IMG/VR virus record: IMGVR_UViG_3300032246_000499
Location: 1 to 41,615 of that record
From: a virus
Direction: 5' to 3' (one strand)
Length of the DNA: 41,615 bases
Both the position numbers and the translations under genes were made by a program. Of the stretch, positions 8,546-14,678 are shown piece after piece (positions within the stretch are counted from its first letter, which is position 1; every line of letters begins with the position of its first letter). A model generated the notes under the pieces. It did not search any database, was not told where the DNA came from, and saw only the letters and a list, made by a program, of their open reading frames with translations.

Positions 8546-8558
8546 GACCTAGTGAAAC
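8539..8558 (+). promoter_or_regulatory. GTTTCAC palindrome abutting the second early promoter
   Basis: GTTTCAC (8539-8545), 6 nt, GTGAAAC (8552-8558): a perfect 7 bp inverted repeat ending directly at the TTGACA -35 box at 8559. As DNA it is well placed as an operator or activator site; since it lies upstream of the -35 it is not in the transcript from this promoter. Related elements occur at 9615, 10274, 11239, 13363 and 15702. Confidence 0.65.
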
Positions 8559-8587
8559 TTGACATATCCTATCAGCTAAGATATAGT
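8559..8587 (+). promoter_or_regulatory. Strong early sigma-70-type promoter
   Basis: TTGACA at 8559-8564, a 17 bp spacer, TATAGT at 8582-8587. It shares the 15-base string AACTTGACATATCCT with the promoter at 8052. The predicted start at about 8594 lies inside the longest possible downstream frame and therefore forces the later ATG at 8642 as the real start. Confidence 0.75.
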
Positions 8588-8641
8588 TACTACATCGGCA
8601 AACGACAATTCAGTCGCCCGATATTTTATGGAGAATTTACC

Positions 8642-9334
8642 ATGGCTAAAACCATTGTAGAAACTGAAGTAAAAGAGCCCGTTAATAACGGTTTAAATCT
8701 TGATAATTTGCAGACCGCTGTTTATCAGTTTGCTAGTTTATCGGGTAGTTCTACCAGCATCGCTAAAGAGATTTATTCTTTTGTGCCAAATTGGCTTGAC
8801 GGCGATCTCGATTCTAGCATTACTAATAGAGTTAATCGGGCTCTGTTGTTGCGCCACAAGGAAATCAGCTATTCAGAATATGGATATGCTGAAATCAATG
8901 GTTCGACTCATTTTGTTAAGGTGTATGAATTGATCGATGGCGTTGAAACTCAGATCGATCCTGAGTTGCGTAAGAAGTGCAAGAATGTAATGCGCATCGA
9001 TGCTGATCATGCACTTAGCTATACTGGTCAAGAATACGGTAAGTTAAAAACCAGTGGTGATTTAGATAAGCATAAAGCTATTGGCGAGTGGAGAACTAAA
9101 GGTAGTAAGTATATGTCCAATGTTAAGGGAGAGATCACTCGTAAGATTAAATCTCTAGTCGCACCAGAAACAAAGGGTAGAGCTGTAATCGCTGATTTTA
9201 GCGATCATGTTACAGAAGTATTCGCTGATTTAAAAAAGCGCTGTAAAACAAGTGTCGAGGCTCGTGGTGATACAACCGCAAACCCTGACAAGTTTGCCCT
9301 AGCTGTCAAGGCTTTTTGGGTAGCGTATAAGTAA
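8642..9334 (+). CDS. Early protein of unknown function (230 aa)
   Basis: The frame is open from 8552, but the promoter -10 at 8582-8587 and a GGAGAA ribosome site place the start at ATG 8642 (MAKTIVETEVKEPVNN). The protein is soluble and mixed alpha/beta, with a middle segment HKEISYSEYGYAEINGSTHF and a basic helical C-terminal half (SNVKGEITRKIKSLVAPETKG), ending AVKAFWVAYK. No known motif was found. It has its own promoter with an adjacent palindrome and a strong terminator after it, so it is a single-gene unit. Expression this early suggests host takeover or regulation; the basic C-terminal half could bind nucleic acid, which is a guess. Confidence 0.75.
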   Translation: MAKTIVETEVKEPVNNGLNLDNLQTAVYQFASLSGSSTSIAKEIYSFVPNWLDGDLDSSITNRVNRALLLRHKEISYSEYGYAEINGSTHFVKVYELIDGVETQIDPELRKKCKNVMRIDADHALSYTGQEYGKLKTSGDLDKHKAIGEWRTKGSKYMSNVKGEITRKIKSLVAPETKGRAVIADFSDHVTEVFADLKKRCKTSVEARGDTTANPDKFALAVKAFWVAYK

Positions 9335-9345
9335 GTAGTATTTTT

Positions 9346-9379
9346 AGCCACACTCTTAACGGGGTGTGGCTTTTTTTTT
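9346..9379 (+). terminator. Rho-independent terminator
   Basis: AGCCACAC (9346-9353) pairs with GTGTGGCT (9364-9371) across a 10 nt loop and is followed by a run of nine T (9371-9379). It ends the early gene at 8642-9334. Confidence 0.85.
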
Positions 9380-9404
9380 GCCCAAAATTTTTAGCCCTTG
9401 GCTT

Positions 9405-9437
9405 TGATGCCAGTTATGAGCCTGCGTGCGCGTTCAC
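9405..9437 (+). repeat. Dispersed intergenic repeat, partial copy 2
   Basis: TGATGCCAGTTAT at 9405-9417 matches the other copies at 12-13 of 13 positions, and is followed by a C/G-rich stretch ending CGTTCAC that resembles their later part. It lies just after the terminator. Confidence 0.45.
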
Positions 9438-9560
9438 AGCGTGTGCCATTACCTAAGATACTCATACACCACAGTCACTGCCCTAATACTAAGTCCCTAC
9501 CTTATTTACCTAGTTCACCTATGTATGACACATTGTTTAAGCGATGACCCCCAGTTAAAA

Positions 9561-9621
9561 TGATGCCAGTTATCTTTCGGCGTGCGTGTCAAGTTCGGGC
9601 TTCGCTAATATAGCGTTTCAC
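9561..9621 (+). repeat. Dispersed intergenic repeat, copy 3
   Basis: TGATGCCAGTTAT at 9561-9573, then a GCGTGCGTGTCA stretch, ending TATAGCGTTTCAC at 9609-9621. It parallels 8477-8545 with a deletion of about 8 bp. The right arm of its GTTTCAC palindrome is degenerate (ATGAATT at 9628-9634) and no gene starts close behind, so this copy may be decayed. Confidence 0.55.
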
Positions 9622-9720
9622 ACCTACATGAATTCTGATTCCACCCAATGATACTAAACTTAGTAACGAGAATAGTGTGTGCGTCGCTGAGACAAGCTGA
9701 ATATGATAGGATTTCGTGTT

Positions 9721-10114
9721 TGTTCCACGTTATAAGTAAAGTATGGAGATTTCTGTTCCAAAATGGAGTCGCTTGGAACAAGCGTAAGTGCTTGATTATG
9801 CTCAGTAAAACACGATCTGTTCCAATGTTCCAGCGTTTTTAGGGTATATAGGGAGTTGGGAGAAAACTAAGAGCAAGCCTTGCTTTCCTAAAGTGCAAAA
9901 CTATAACTACGAAAAATTAATGCAGAAGCCATACATACTCTCAAATCGCTGGAACAATGGAACAAACCACTATACTATACATATATTATAATATTATATA
10001 ATTATTATTATTAATAAAAACAAGGACTTACAGATTTCAAAAACTCGAAACTTGACTTGTTCCAAAATCTTTTAGTAAAGTTAATAAAACGGTTTTTGTT
10101 GGAACATTGGAACA
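9721..10114. other. Candidate replication origin: ten TGTTCCA/TGGAACA heptamers around an AT-rich core
   Basis: TGTTCCA or its complement TGGAACA begins at 9721, 9754, 9774, 9818, 9826, 9950, 9958, 10058, 10100 and 10108. Six of these form three pairs with an 8 bp period: 9818-9832, 9950-9964 and 10100-10114. Ten copies in 394 bp is far above chance (about 0.05 expected for a random sequence). Between the second pair and the single copy at 10058 lies a very AT-rich stretch (about 9967-10020, mainly TATA and ATTATT runs) that could unwind. No gene is supported here. Iterons plus an AT-rich core is the classic plan of a replication origin; an operator array for a regulator is the alternative. 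Confidence 0.6.
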
Positions 10115-10185
10115 GACCTCATAAGCATCATCTCTTTACATATAAGCCTTACACACACCTAAAAAAGTTACCCTAACGACCCATT

Positions 10186-10208
10186 TATATGTCAAGTTGT
10201 TGTATAAT
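10186..10208 (+). promoter_or_regulatory. Promoter with TATATGT upstream box and TATAAT
   Basis: TATAAT at 10203-10208, with TATATGTCAAGTT at 10186-10198 upstream and CGACCC before it. The block matches 20 of 23 positions with 11087-11109, in front of another early gene. There is no good -35 at 17 bp. ATATGTCAAGTT is the exact reverse complement of AACTTGACATAT, which overlaps the -35 boxes at 8052 and 8559, so a shared regulator may bind it. Confidence 0.6.
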
Positions 10209-10273
10209 AGAAGTGTTGAGGAACGAATTGTTTGTCAACCTAGTGAAGTGCCATGTGTGTTGCGTAATATAGC

Positions 10274-10293
10274 GTTTCACACCCCTGTGAAGT
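10274..10293 (+). promoter_or_regulatory. GTTTCAC leader hairpin or operator
   Basis: GTTTCAC (10274-10280), 6 nt, GTGAAGT (10287-10293), preceded by ATATAGC. The last two positions break perfect DNA symmetry but still pair as G-U in RNA. It lies downstream of the promoter at 10186-10208, hence in the leader, and 26 nt before the ATG at 10320. Confidence 0.6.
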
Positions 10294-10319
10294 TAGTTCA
10301 GTTAATTAAGGAGAATATT

Positions 10320-10505
10320 ATGGGCAGAGTTAAACAGTTAGCAATGAGTGAGTATGAAAAATATTTAGCCACAAGGGAAAAGCAAATGAAGTTAGAGTTT
10401 GCTGAGAACGATCAGGACATAGCCCAATACCATGCGGAATTCAATGCGTGGCTAGATGCTTACGAGAGGTCATTCGGTAGTGCGGGTAAAGAGGGGGAGT
10501 TATGA
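10320..10505 (+). CDS. Small helical early protein (61 aa)
   Basis: The start is ATG 10320 with an AAGGAG ribosome site at about 10308-10313; the open frame reaches further upstream but crosses the promoter. The protein MGRVKQLAMSEYEKYLATRE is charged and helical to its end, with no motif. It is the first of four overlapping small genes: its TGA overlaps the next ATG as ATGA. Confidence 0.65.
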   Translation: MGRVKQLAMSEYEKYLATREKQMKLEFAENDQDIAQYHAEFNAWLDAYERSFGSAGKEGEL

Positions 10506-10726
10506 TTGACGAAACTTTTACCCCACAGTGCAAGCTATGTGGTGATGTGTTCGGTGAAGCTAGGTTTAAGATCGGCTACGCAGTTTGCCTTTCATGTGGT
10601 GATGAAATTGCAGAATTAAAAACCAAGCAGTATACGGTTGCACCTATGCACAAGTCTAATTATGTCCTGATTACTAACAGGGAAGATTTAAAAGGTCTTA
10701 ACAATAAAGGGGGGTTAGTAAAATGA
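10502..10726 (+). CDS. Small zinc-ribbon-like protein (74 aa)
   Basis: Two Cys pairs, CKLCG and CLSCG, about 20 residues apart, form a zinc-knuckle/ribbon pattern (N-terminus MIDETFTPQCKLCG). The rest is short and polar. Such small zinc proteins often bind nucleic acid or host polymerase subunits, but no partner is evident. It overlaps both neighbours by 4 bp (ATGA) and is thus translationally coupled. Confidence 0.65.
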   Translation: MIDETFTPQCKLCGDVFGEARFKIGYAVCLSCGDEIAELKTKQYTVAPMHKSNYVLITNREDLKGLNNKGGLVK

Positions 10727-10905
10727 AAAGCGTAAAGCAAAGGCTAAAACAAGTAATAGCAAGACTAAAAAAAGCGCAGAAAAATGGTGGCTTACTTGAA
10801 ACCGAAAAGATGGAGATAGAAGTAGAGTTGTTATCCATAGCAGAACAAAGGCTTGAGGATTTAAAACAGGAAAGGAGTAGTGATGAAAATTGTAAAGTTG
10901 TATAG
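10723..10905 (+). CDS. Small basic coiled-coil protein (60 aa)
   Basis: MKSVKQRLKQVIARLKKAQK at the N-terminus is a strongly basic amphipathic helix followed by an acidic helix (EKMEIEVELLSIAEQRLED); together they look like a helical hairpin. ATGA overlap with the upstream gene and a 23 bp overlap with the next. Function unknown. Confidence 0.6.
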   Translation: MKSVKQRLKQVIARLKKAQKNGGLLETEKMEIEVELLSIAEQRLEDLKQERSSDENCKVV

Positions 10906-11059
10906 AAAACCTAATACGCCTGAGTTCTACAAGATGGTGCGGTGTGATGCCCATGCGTTTTTAGTTAATTACCCCATAGACAAGCCTGATAGTAAGCGTG
11001 AAGCTCGTTGGTTTTACTTTGATGAGGTCTATATCGACTGGATAAGGGAGTTTGCGTAA
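10883..11059 (+). CDS. Small early protein, unknown (58 aa)
   Basis: ATG 10883, TAA 11057-11059, with AGGAG 7-8 nt before the start, inside the end of the previous gene. The product begins MKIVKLYRKPNTPEFYKMV and ends WFYFDEVYIDWIREFA, a compact mixed sequence rich in aromatic residues. No family recognised; ribosome site and position at the end of the overlapping chain support it. Confidence 0.55.
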   Translation: MKIVKLYRKPNTPEFYKMVRCDAHAFLVNYPIDKPDSKREARWFYFDEVYIDWIREFA

Positions 11060-11086
11060 GTAAAAAAGATAGGGTTAGCGACCCTC

Positions 11087-11109
11087 TATATGTAAAGTTA
11101 TGGTATAAT
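11087..11109 (+). promoter_or_regulatory. Second promoter of the TATATGT/TATAAT class
   Basis: TATATGTAAAGTT at 11087-11099 and TATAAT at 11104-11109, preceded by GGGTTAGCGACCC, itself a short inverted repeat (GGGT...ACCC). It matches the promoter at 10186-10208 in sequence and spacing and lies 19 bp before the next ATG. Confidence 0.6.
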
Positions 11110-11128
11110 TGTTTTTTAGGAGAACGAT

Positions 11129-11233
11129 ATGTTAAAGAGTGTGTTTAGTGATTTCGGTGTCAAGGTGTTGTTAGTATTGTTGTGGACAGTAGTCATAGCC
11201 CACTTTATGAAGTTGCATGGGGTGTGGTTTTAA
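11129..11233 (+). CDS. Single-span small membrane protein (34 aa)
   Basis: ATG 11129 with an AGGAG ribosome site (about 11118-11122), TAA 11231-11233. The product MLKSVFSDFGVKVLLVLLWT continues VVIAHFMKLHGVWF: a short polar N-terminus, one membrane helix (VKVLLVLLWTVVIAHF) and a short tail. It sits right behind its own promoter. Single-span proteins of this size in phages include holin-like and membrane-perturbing early proteins; nothing decides between them. Confidence 0.5.
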   Translation: MLKSVFSDFGVKVLLVLLWTVVIAHFMKLHGVWF

Positions 11234-11238
11234 GTTAG

Positions 11239-11258
11239 GTTTCACCAATTAGTGAAGT
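11239..11258 (+). promoter_or_regulatory. GTTTCAC leader hairpin or operator
   Basis: GTTTCAC (11239-11245), CAATTA, GTGAAGT (11252-11258), with two G-U-compatible positions at the stem base. It lies between the 34-residue gene and the ATPase module, 34 nt before the ATG at 11293, followed by the same type of leader (AGTTCAATTAAGTTC, then AAAGGAG). Confidence 0.6.
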
Positions 11259-11292
11259 TCAATTAAGTTCAATCTAGTTAAAGGAGTTTTAT

Positions 11293-12210
11293 ATGGAAAC
11301 GAATCAAGTTGTTTTAAATCAACCCAAGCATATCATTAGCTTGGCAACATCATCTGTAATAGTATCTGCTGATGTGAGTGTCTGGTCTGCTACCAAGCAA
11401 GATCGAGAGATTTCTAATGAGGTAACTACCGCTAAAAAGGCAGACCAAAATGCTGGTCGGTTTGTCAAGTCCTTACTAGCTGGTGATGTGTCGCATAAGA
11501 ATCTGCTCAACTATCGGCAGACGGTATATAACTGGTTTCGCAGGGCTACCTATGATTGGAATGGGTCAAGTCGGCTGTTGCCTGTTGTTGATTTACCGAA
11601 GTTTAAAACAGAGTTTCACGAACATGAGAAATGCTTTTTTGCGATACGAGATATATTCTTAGCTAAGTATCCAAGCATTGTCAGTAACATGGCATTTGCA
11701 CAGGGTCAAATGTTTACGAGAGAAGAATATCCTACCGTAGACCAAATCCGCAATAAGTTCTCAATCAATCTGTTTGTATCGGAAGTTCCGACTAATGACT
11801 ATCGGTGCAACATAGCCCAAGATTTAGCAGAGGACTTAAAAGCGCATTACGAGGGACAGGCTGGCATTATAGTTAAGAGTGTGGCTGATGAGTCTCTTAG
11901 GCGTTTGGCTGAAGTAATGGAAAGTATCTCGCATTGTTGTGGCGTGGATATTAGCGAGTCACCTGATGGTGAAGAGAAAACTAAGAAGCGTAAGATATAT
12001 GAGTCAACGATTGAAAAGGCGAGAAGTTATTGCAACACCTTTAAGTCGTTCAACTTAGACGGTTCGACGCTGTTAGAAGAAGCTTCAGTATCGCTGGAGA
12101 AAGCATTAAATGGTATTAGCGCAGAGGACATTCGGGATAGTGATGCCGTAAGAACCCATGTCAAAGACGAAGTAGATAGTATCCTTAGTAAGTTCGGTAG
12201 TTTAGTGTAG
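11293..12210 (+). CDS. DUF3150-like partner of the MoxR/VWA module
   Basis: A 305-residue soluble protein with an AAAGGAG ribosome site before ATG 11293. The N-terminal part has a core typical of phage proteins found beside MoxR-type ATPases: SADVSVWSATKQDREIS, then AGRFVKSLLAG, then RLLPVVDLPKF. This W-SxxK-D / N-or-FVKxLL / LP pattern resembles the DUF3150 group, from memory and unverified. The C-terminal half is helical, with a Cys pair (SHCCGVD) and a charged linker (SPDGEEKTKKRK). It is followed by the ATPase and VWA genes in one direction with short gaps, so it is probably an adaptor or substrate of that pair. Function is otherwise unknown. Confidence 0.65.
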   Translation: METNQVVLNQPKHIISLATSSVIVSADVSVWSATKQDREISNEVTTAKKADQNAGRFVKSLLAGDVSHKNLLNYRQTVYNWFRRATYDWNGSSRLLPVVDLPKFKTEFHEHEKCFFAIRDIFLAKYPSIVSNMAFAQGQMFTREEYPTVDQIRNKFSINLFVSEVPTNDYRCNIAQDLAEDLKAHYEGQAGIIVKSVADESLRRLAEVMESISHCCGVDISESPDGEEKTKKRKIYESTIEKARSYCNTFKSFNLDGSTLLEEASVSLEKALNGISAEDIRDSDAVRTHVKDEVDSILSKFGSLV

Positions 12211-12262
12211 TTCAATTTAGTTAATCAATCAGTGTTTGATCATAAGAAAGGTAGTGAATAGC

Positions 12263-13339
12263 ATGAGTAAAGTAAATTTTAGTGCAAAGGTTTCGATCGA
12301 CGAAACTAAGAACATCATCAAGAAAATTGGTGAGCATTTGACACCTGTCGTAGTAAGTGAACCTGGAGTTGGCAAGAGCACGCTTCTTAAGATGTTACAA
12401 GAGGACATGGGCGATTCTTACGACTACATCTATGTGGACTGTCCTGTAAAAGATATGTCAGACATAGCCATGACTATCCCCAATCACGAAACGAAATCCC
12501 TTGAATACTATGTGTCAACGCTATTCAAACTAGATAGTCCTAAGCCAAAGGTCATCATGCTAGACGAGATGATGAAAGCCCCCAAGCTATTGCAGATTAT
12601 CTTTACCAGACTAACGCTAGAGAGAATGGTAGGTGATGTGTCGTTGCCCAAGGGTAGCATAGTGTTTGCGACAAGTAACAATTCATCAGATGGTGTAGGC
12701 GATAGTATGCTGGCACACGCTGGCAATCGGGTATGTAAGGTAGACATGGCAAAGCCTGAAGCTAAGTCGTGGCTGATATGGGCTGATAAGAATGATGTAT
12801 CTAAGGTCATCATGGCATGGGTCGCTATGTATCCCCGTTGTTTGCATAGCTATCTAGATGGTGGTGCGGAAGATAATCCATACATATTCAACCCTAAGAA
12901 AGCGGGACAGTTGTCGTTCGTATCCCCTCGTTCGTTGGCAAAGGCATCTCATATTGTTGATGTTCGTGATGAGTTAGGTGAGAACGCTACTATGTGTGCG
13001 TTGGCTGGCACGTTAGGCGAATCTGCGGCGAGAGATATGTCGGCTTTCCTTGCCATAGAAAAACAACTACCGAGCATGGAAGATGTGTTGAAGAACCCTA
13101 AGACGGTGAAAGTTCCTGACGAGGTATCGGCTACGCTTATGCTGATGTTTCAGGCATTAGATTATCTAAAGACACAAGACGATATGAGTAAGTTCATGGA
13201 GTTCGTCAATCGGGTAGCTAGTTCAGAGATTCAGGCTATCTTCTTTAGTTTGATATTAAGTAGTAGTAAGACTGTTCGTATTGCTCGCAACAACAATGAA
13301 GTTAAGGATTGGGCAAAGGACAATCATCAGTTGATGTAA
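12263..13339 (+). CDS. MoxR/CobS-type AAA+ ATPase
   Basis: The start is taken as ATG 12263 (MSKVNFSAKVSIDE); an upstream in-frame TTG at 12236 has no better ribosome site. The 358-residue protein has Walker A EPGVGKST at 33-40, Walker B VIMLDE at about 97-102 followed by MMKAPK (compare 'DEINRAP' in MoxR), a sensor-1 FATSNN and a sensor-2-like SPR (SFVSPRSLAKA). MoxR ATPases work with VWA-domain proteins as chaperone or metal-insertion machines; CobS/CobT in cobaltochelatase is the best known pair. The VWA protein is encoded next, so a two-part machine is likely. The target in the infected cell is unknown. Confidence 0.85.
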   Translation: MSKVNFSAKVSIDETKNIIKKIGEHLTPVVVSEPGVGKSTLLKMLQEDMGDSYDYIYVDCPVKDMSDIAMTIPNHETKSLEYYVSTLFKLDSPKPKVIMLDEMMKAPKLLQIIFTRLTLERMVGDVSLPKGSIVFATSNNSSDGVGDSMLAHAGNRVCKVDMAKPEAKSWLIWADKNDVSKVIMAWVAMYPRCLHSYLDGGAEDNPYIFNPKKAGQLSFVSPRSLAKASHIVDVRDELGENATMCALAGTLGESAARDMSAFLAIEKQLPSMEDVLKNPKTVKVPDEVSATLMLMFQALDYLKTQDDMSKFMEFVNRVASSEIQAIFFSLILSSSKTVRIARNNNEVKDWAKDNHQLM

Positions 13340-13362
13340 GTAGGTGTGCTGGCTAAAAACTG

Positions 13363-13382
13363 GCATCACCTTATAGTGAAAC
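13363..13382 (+). promoter_or_regulatory. GTTTCAC-family element before the VWA gene
   Basis: GCATCAC (13363-13369), CTTATA, GTGAAAC (13376-13382), followed by GC as in the complement of GCGTTTCAC. The left arm matches the consensus at 5 of 7 positions, so stem pairing is weaker than in other copies. It lies 23 nt before ATG 13406. Confidence 0.5.
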
Positions 13383-13405
13383 GCAATTTAACAAAGGAGT
13401 TAAAA

Positions 13406-14674
13406 ATGGATCAGGAAACAAGACTCAAGCGTAGTCATATTATGCTTATGAAGAATGTTGAAACAACATGGTATTCGGGTATCTTAATGATGGGCGTATC
13501 TGAAGTATCGGATAATAAATTCACTGCTTATACAGATGGTGTAAACAAGCGGTATTCTCGCCCATTCATGTCTGATATAAAAGATGATGCGAAGTTGCGT
13601 GGTCTTATCATGCACGAAAATCTTCATGTGGCACTAAAGCATATCCCAAGATGTAAGGACTTATTCAAGGAAAACCCCAAACTAGCTAATGTGTCAGCAG
13701 ATTTTGTTGTAAATGACATCATTGAAAACTTTAAGGACAAGGCTAATTGTGTATTACCTGACGGTGCGCTTTATCACCCCATGTTTCGTAATTGGTCGGT
13801 GCGTGAAGTCTACGCATACTTAAAGAAAGAGCAGGAAAAGCAAAAGCAAAAACCCGAAGATGGTGGGGGTAGTGGTGGCAAGGGTGATAAGGGTGATGAT
13901 GAAAATAACGATTCACCTAATGATGAAAAGGTAACTGACTTGGAGAAGTTATTGAAGAACCTTGATAACGCCAAGACTTTAGATGAACATGATTGGGAGT
14001 CGGGTAAGGAACTTACACCTGAAGAAGTTAAAGCGGTGGAAGAGGGGATTGATAAAGCACTACGCCAAGGCGGTATTCTAGCTGGTCGCATGGGTGCGAA
14101 GATTCCTCGTTCTATCTCAGACTTGTTAGAACCCAAGGTTGATTGGCGTGAAGTGTTGCGTGAGTTTGTTACGTCGGCTACTAAGGGCAAAGATGAGTTT
14201 ACATGGCGTAAGTTTAATAAGCGTATGTTAGCCAATGATTACTACTTACCGTCGTTAGAGAATGAATCTATTGGTGAGGTGGTGGTAGCTATTGATACAT
14301 CAGGGTCTATATCAAATGAACAGATAGCGGAATTTGCATCAGAGTTAGCTTCCATCTGTGATACTTGTGACCCCGATAAGGTGCGTGTTTTATGGTGGGA
14401 TACTGCGGTGCATGGTGAGCAATTATTCTCAGGGAACTATACAGAGATTGCTAAGATGCTAAAGCCTATGGGTGGTGGCGGAACTATGGTTTCATGTGTC
14501 AGTGAATACATAAATAAAGAATCAATAAAGGCTGAATGTGTGCTGGTCTTTACCGACGGATATTTAGAGCCTGACATCAAGTGGGACATTGTTACACCAA
14601 GCCTGTGGTTAGTAACGCAGAACAAGGCATTTGAACCCCCAAGCGGTAAGAAAATATTACTTAATAAGGAGTAG
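13406..14674 (+). CDS. VWA-like protein with N-terminal putative metallopeptidase domain (DUF2201 type)
   Basis: The start is ATG 13406 with AAAGGAG upstream (the frame is open from 13346). 422 residues. The N-terminal domain has HENLHVALKH at 70-79, an HExxH zinc motif with a further His, as in the DUF2201 N-terminal putative metallopeptidase domain. A Pro/Glu/Lys/Gly/Asp-rich linker follows (about 140-185). The C-terminal VWA-like domain has the MIDAS signature DTSGSIS at about 297, the second-site Thr in GGGGTMV and the Asp in FTDGYLEPD. VWA domains bind a divalent ion and partner proteins; with the upstream MoxR ATPase this forms a CobS/CobT-like or RavA/ViaA-like pair. A zincin plus MIDAS suggests proteolysis or remodelling of a host target. 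Confidence 0.85.
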   Translation: MDQETRLKRSHIMLMKNVETTWYSGILMMGVSEVSDNKFTAYTDGVNKRYSRPFMSDIKDDAKLRGLIMHENLHVALKHIPRCKDLFKENPKLANVSADFVVNDIIENFKDKANCVLPDGALYHPMFRNWSVREVYAYLKKEQEKQKQKPEDGGGSGGKGDKGDDENNDSPNDEKVTDLEKLLKNLDNAKTLDEHDWESGKELTPEEVKAVEEGIDKALRQGGILAGRMGAKIPRSISDLLEPKVDWREVLREFVTSATKGKDEFTWRKFNKRMLANDYYLPSLENESIGEVVVAIDTSGSISNEQIAEFASELASICDTCDPDKVRVLWWDTAVHGEQLFSGNYTEIAKMLKPMGGGGTMVSCVSEYINKESIKAECVLVFTDGYLEPDIKWDIVTPSLWLVTQNKAFEPPSGKKILLNKE

Positions 14675-14678
14675 GAAA

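Noticed and set aside
8552-8641. N-terminal extension of the early protein from ATG 8552
   Set aside because: The extension crosses a strong promoter (TTGACA 8559, TATAGT 8582), so it would lie upstream of the transcript; ATG 8642 has its own ribosome site.
9648-9842. Plus-strand frame of 64 codons in the non-coding region
   Set aside because: It lies across the heptamer array, has no ribosome site, and its composition (many Cys, Arg, Ile) is not protein-like for this genome.
9721-10114. CRISPR array for the repeated heptamers
   Set aside because: The units are only 7 bp, in both orientations and irregularly spaced; no 25-35 bp direct repeats with regular spacers and no cas genes.
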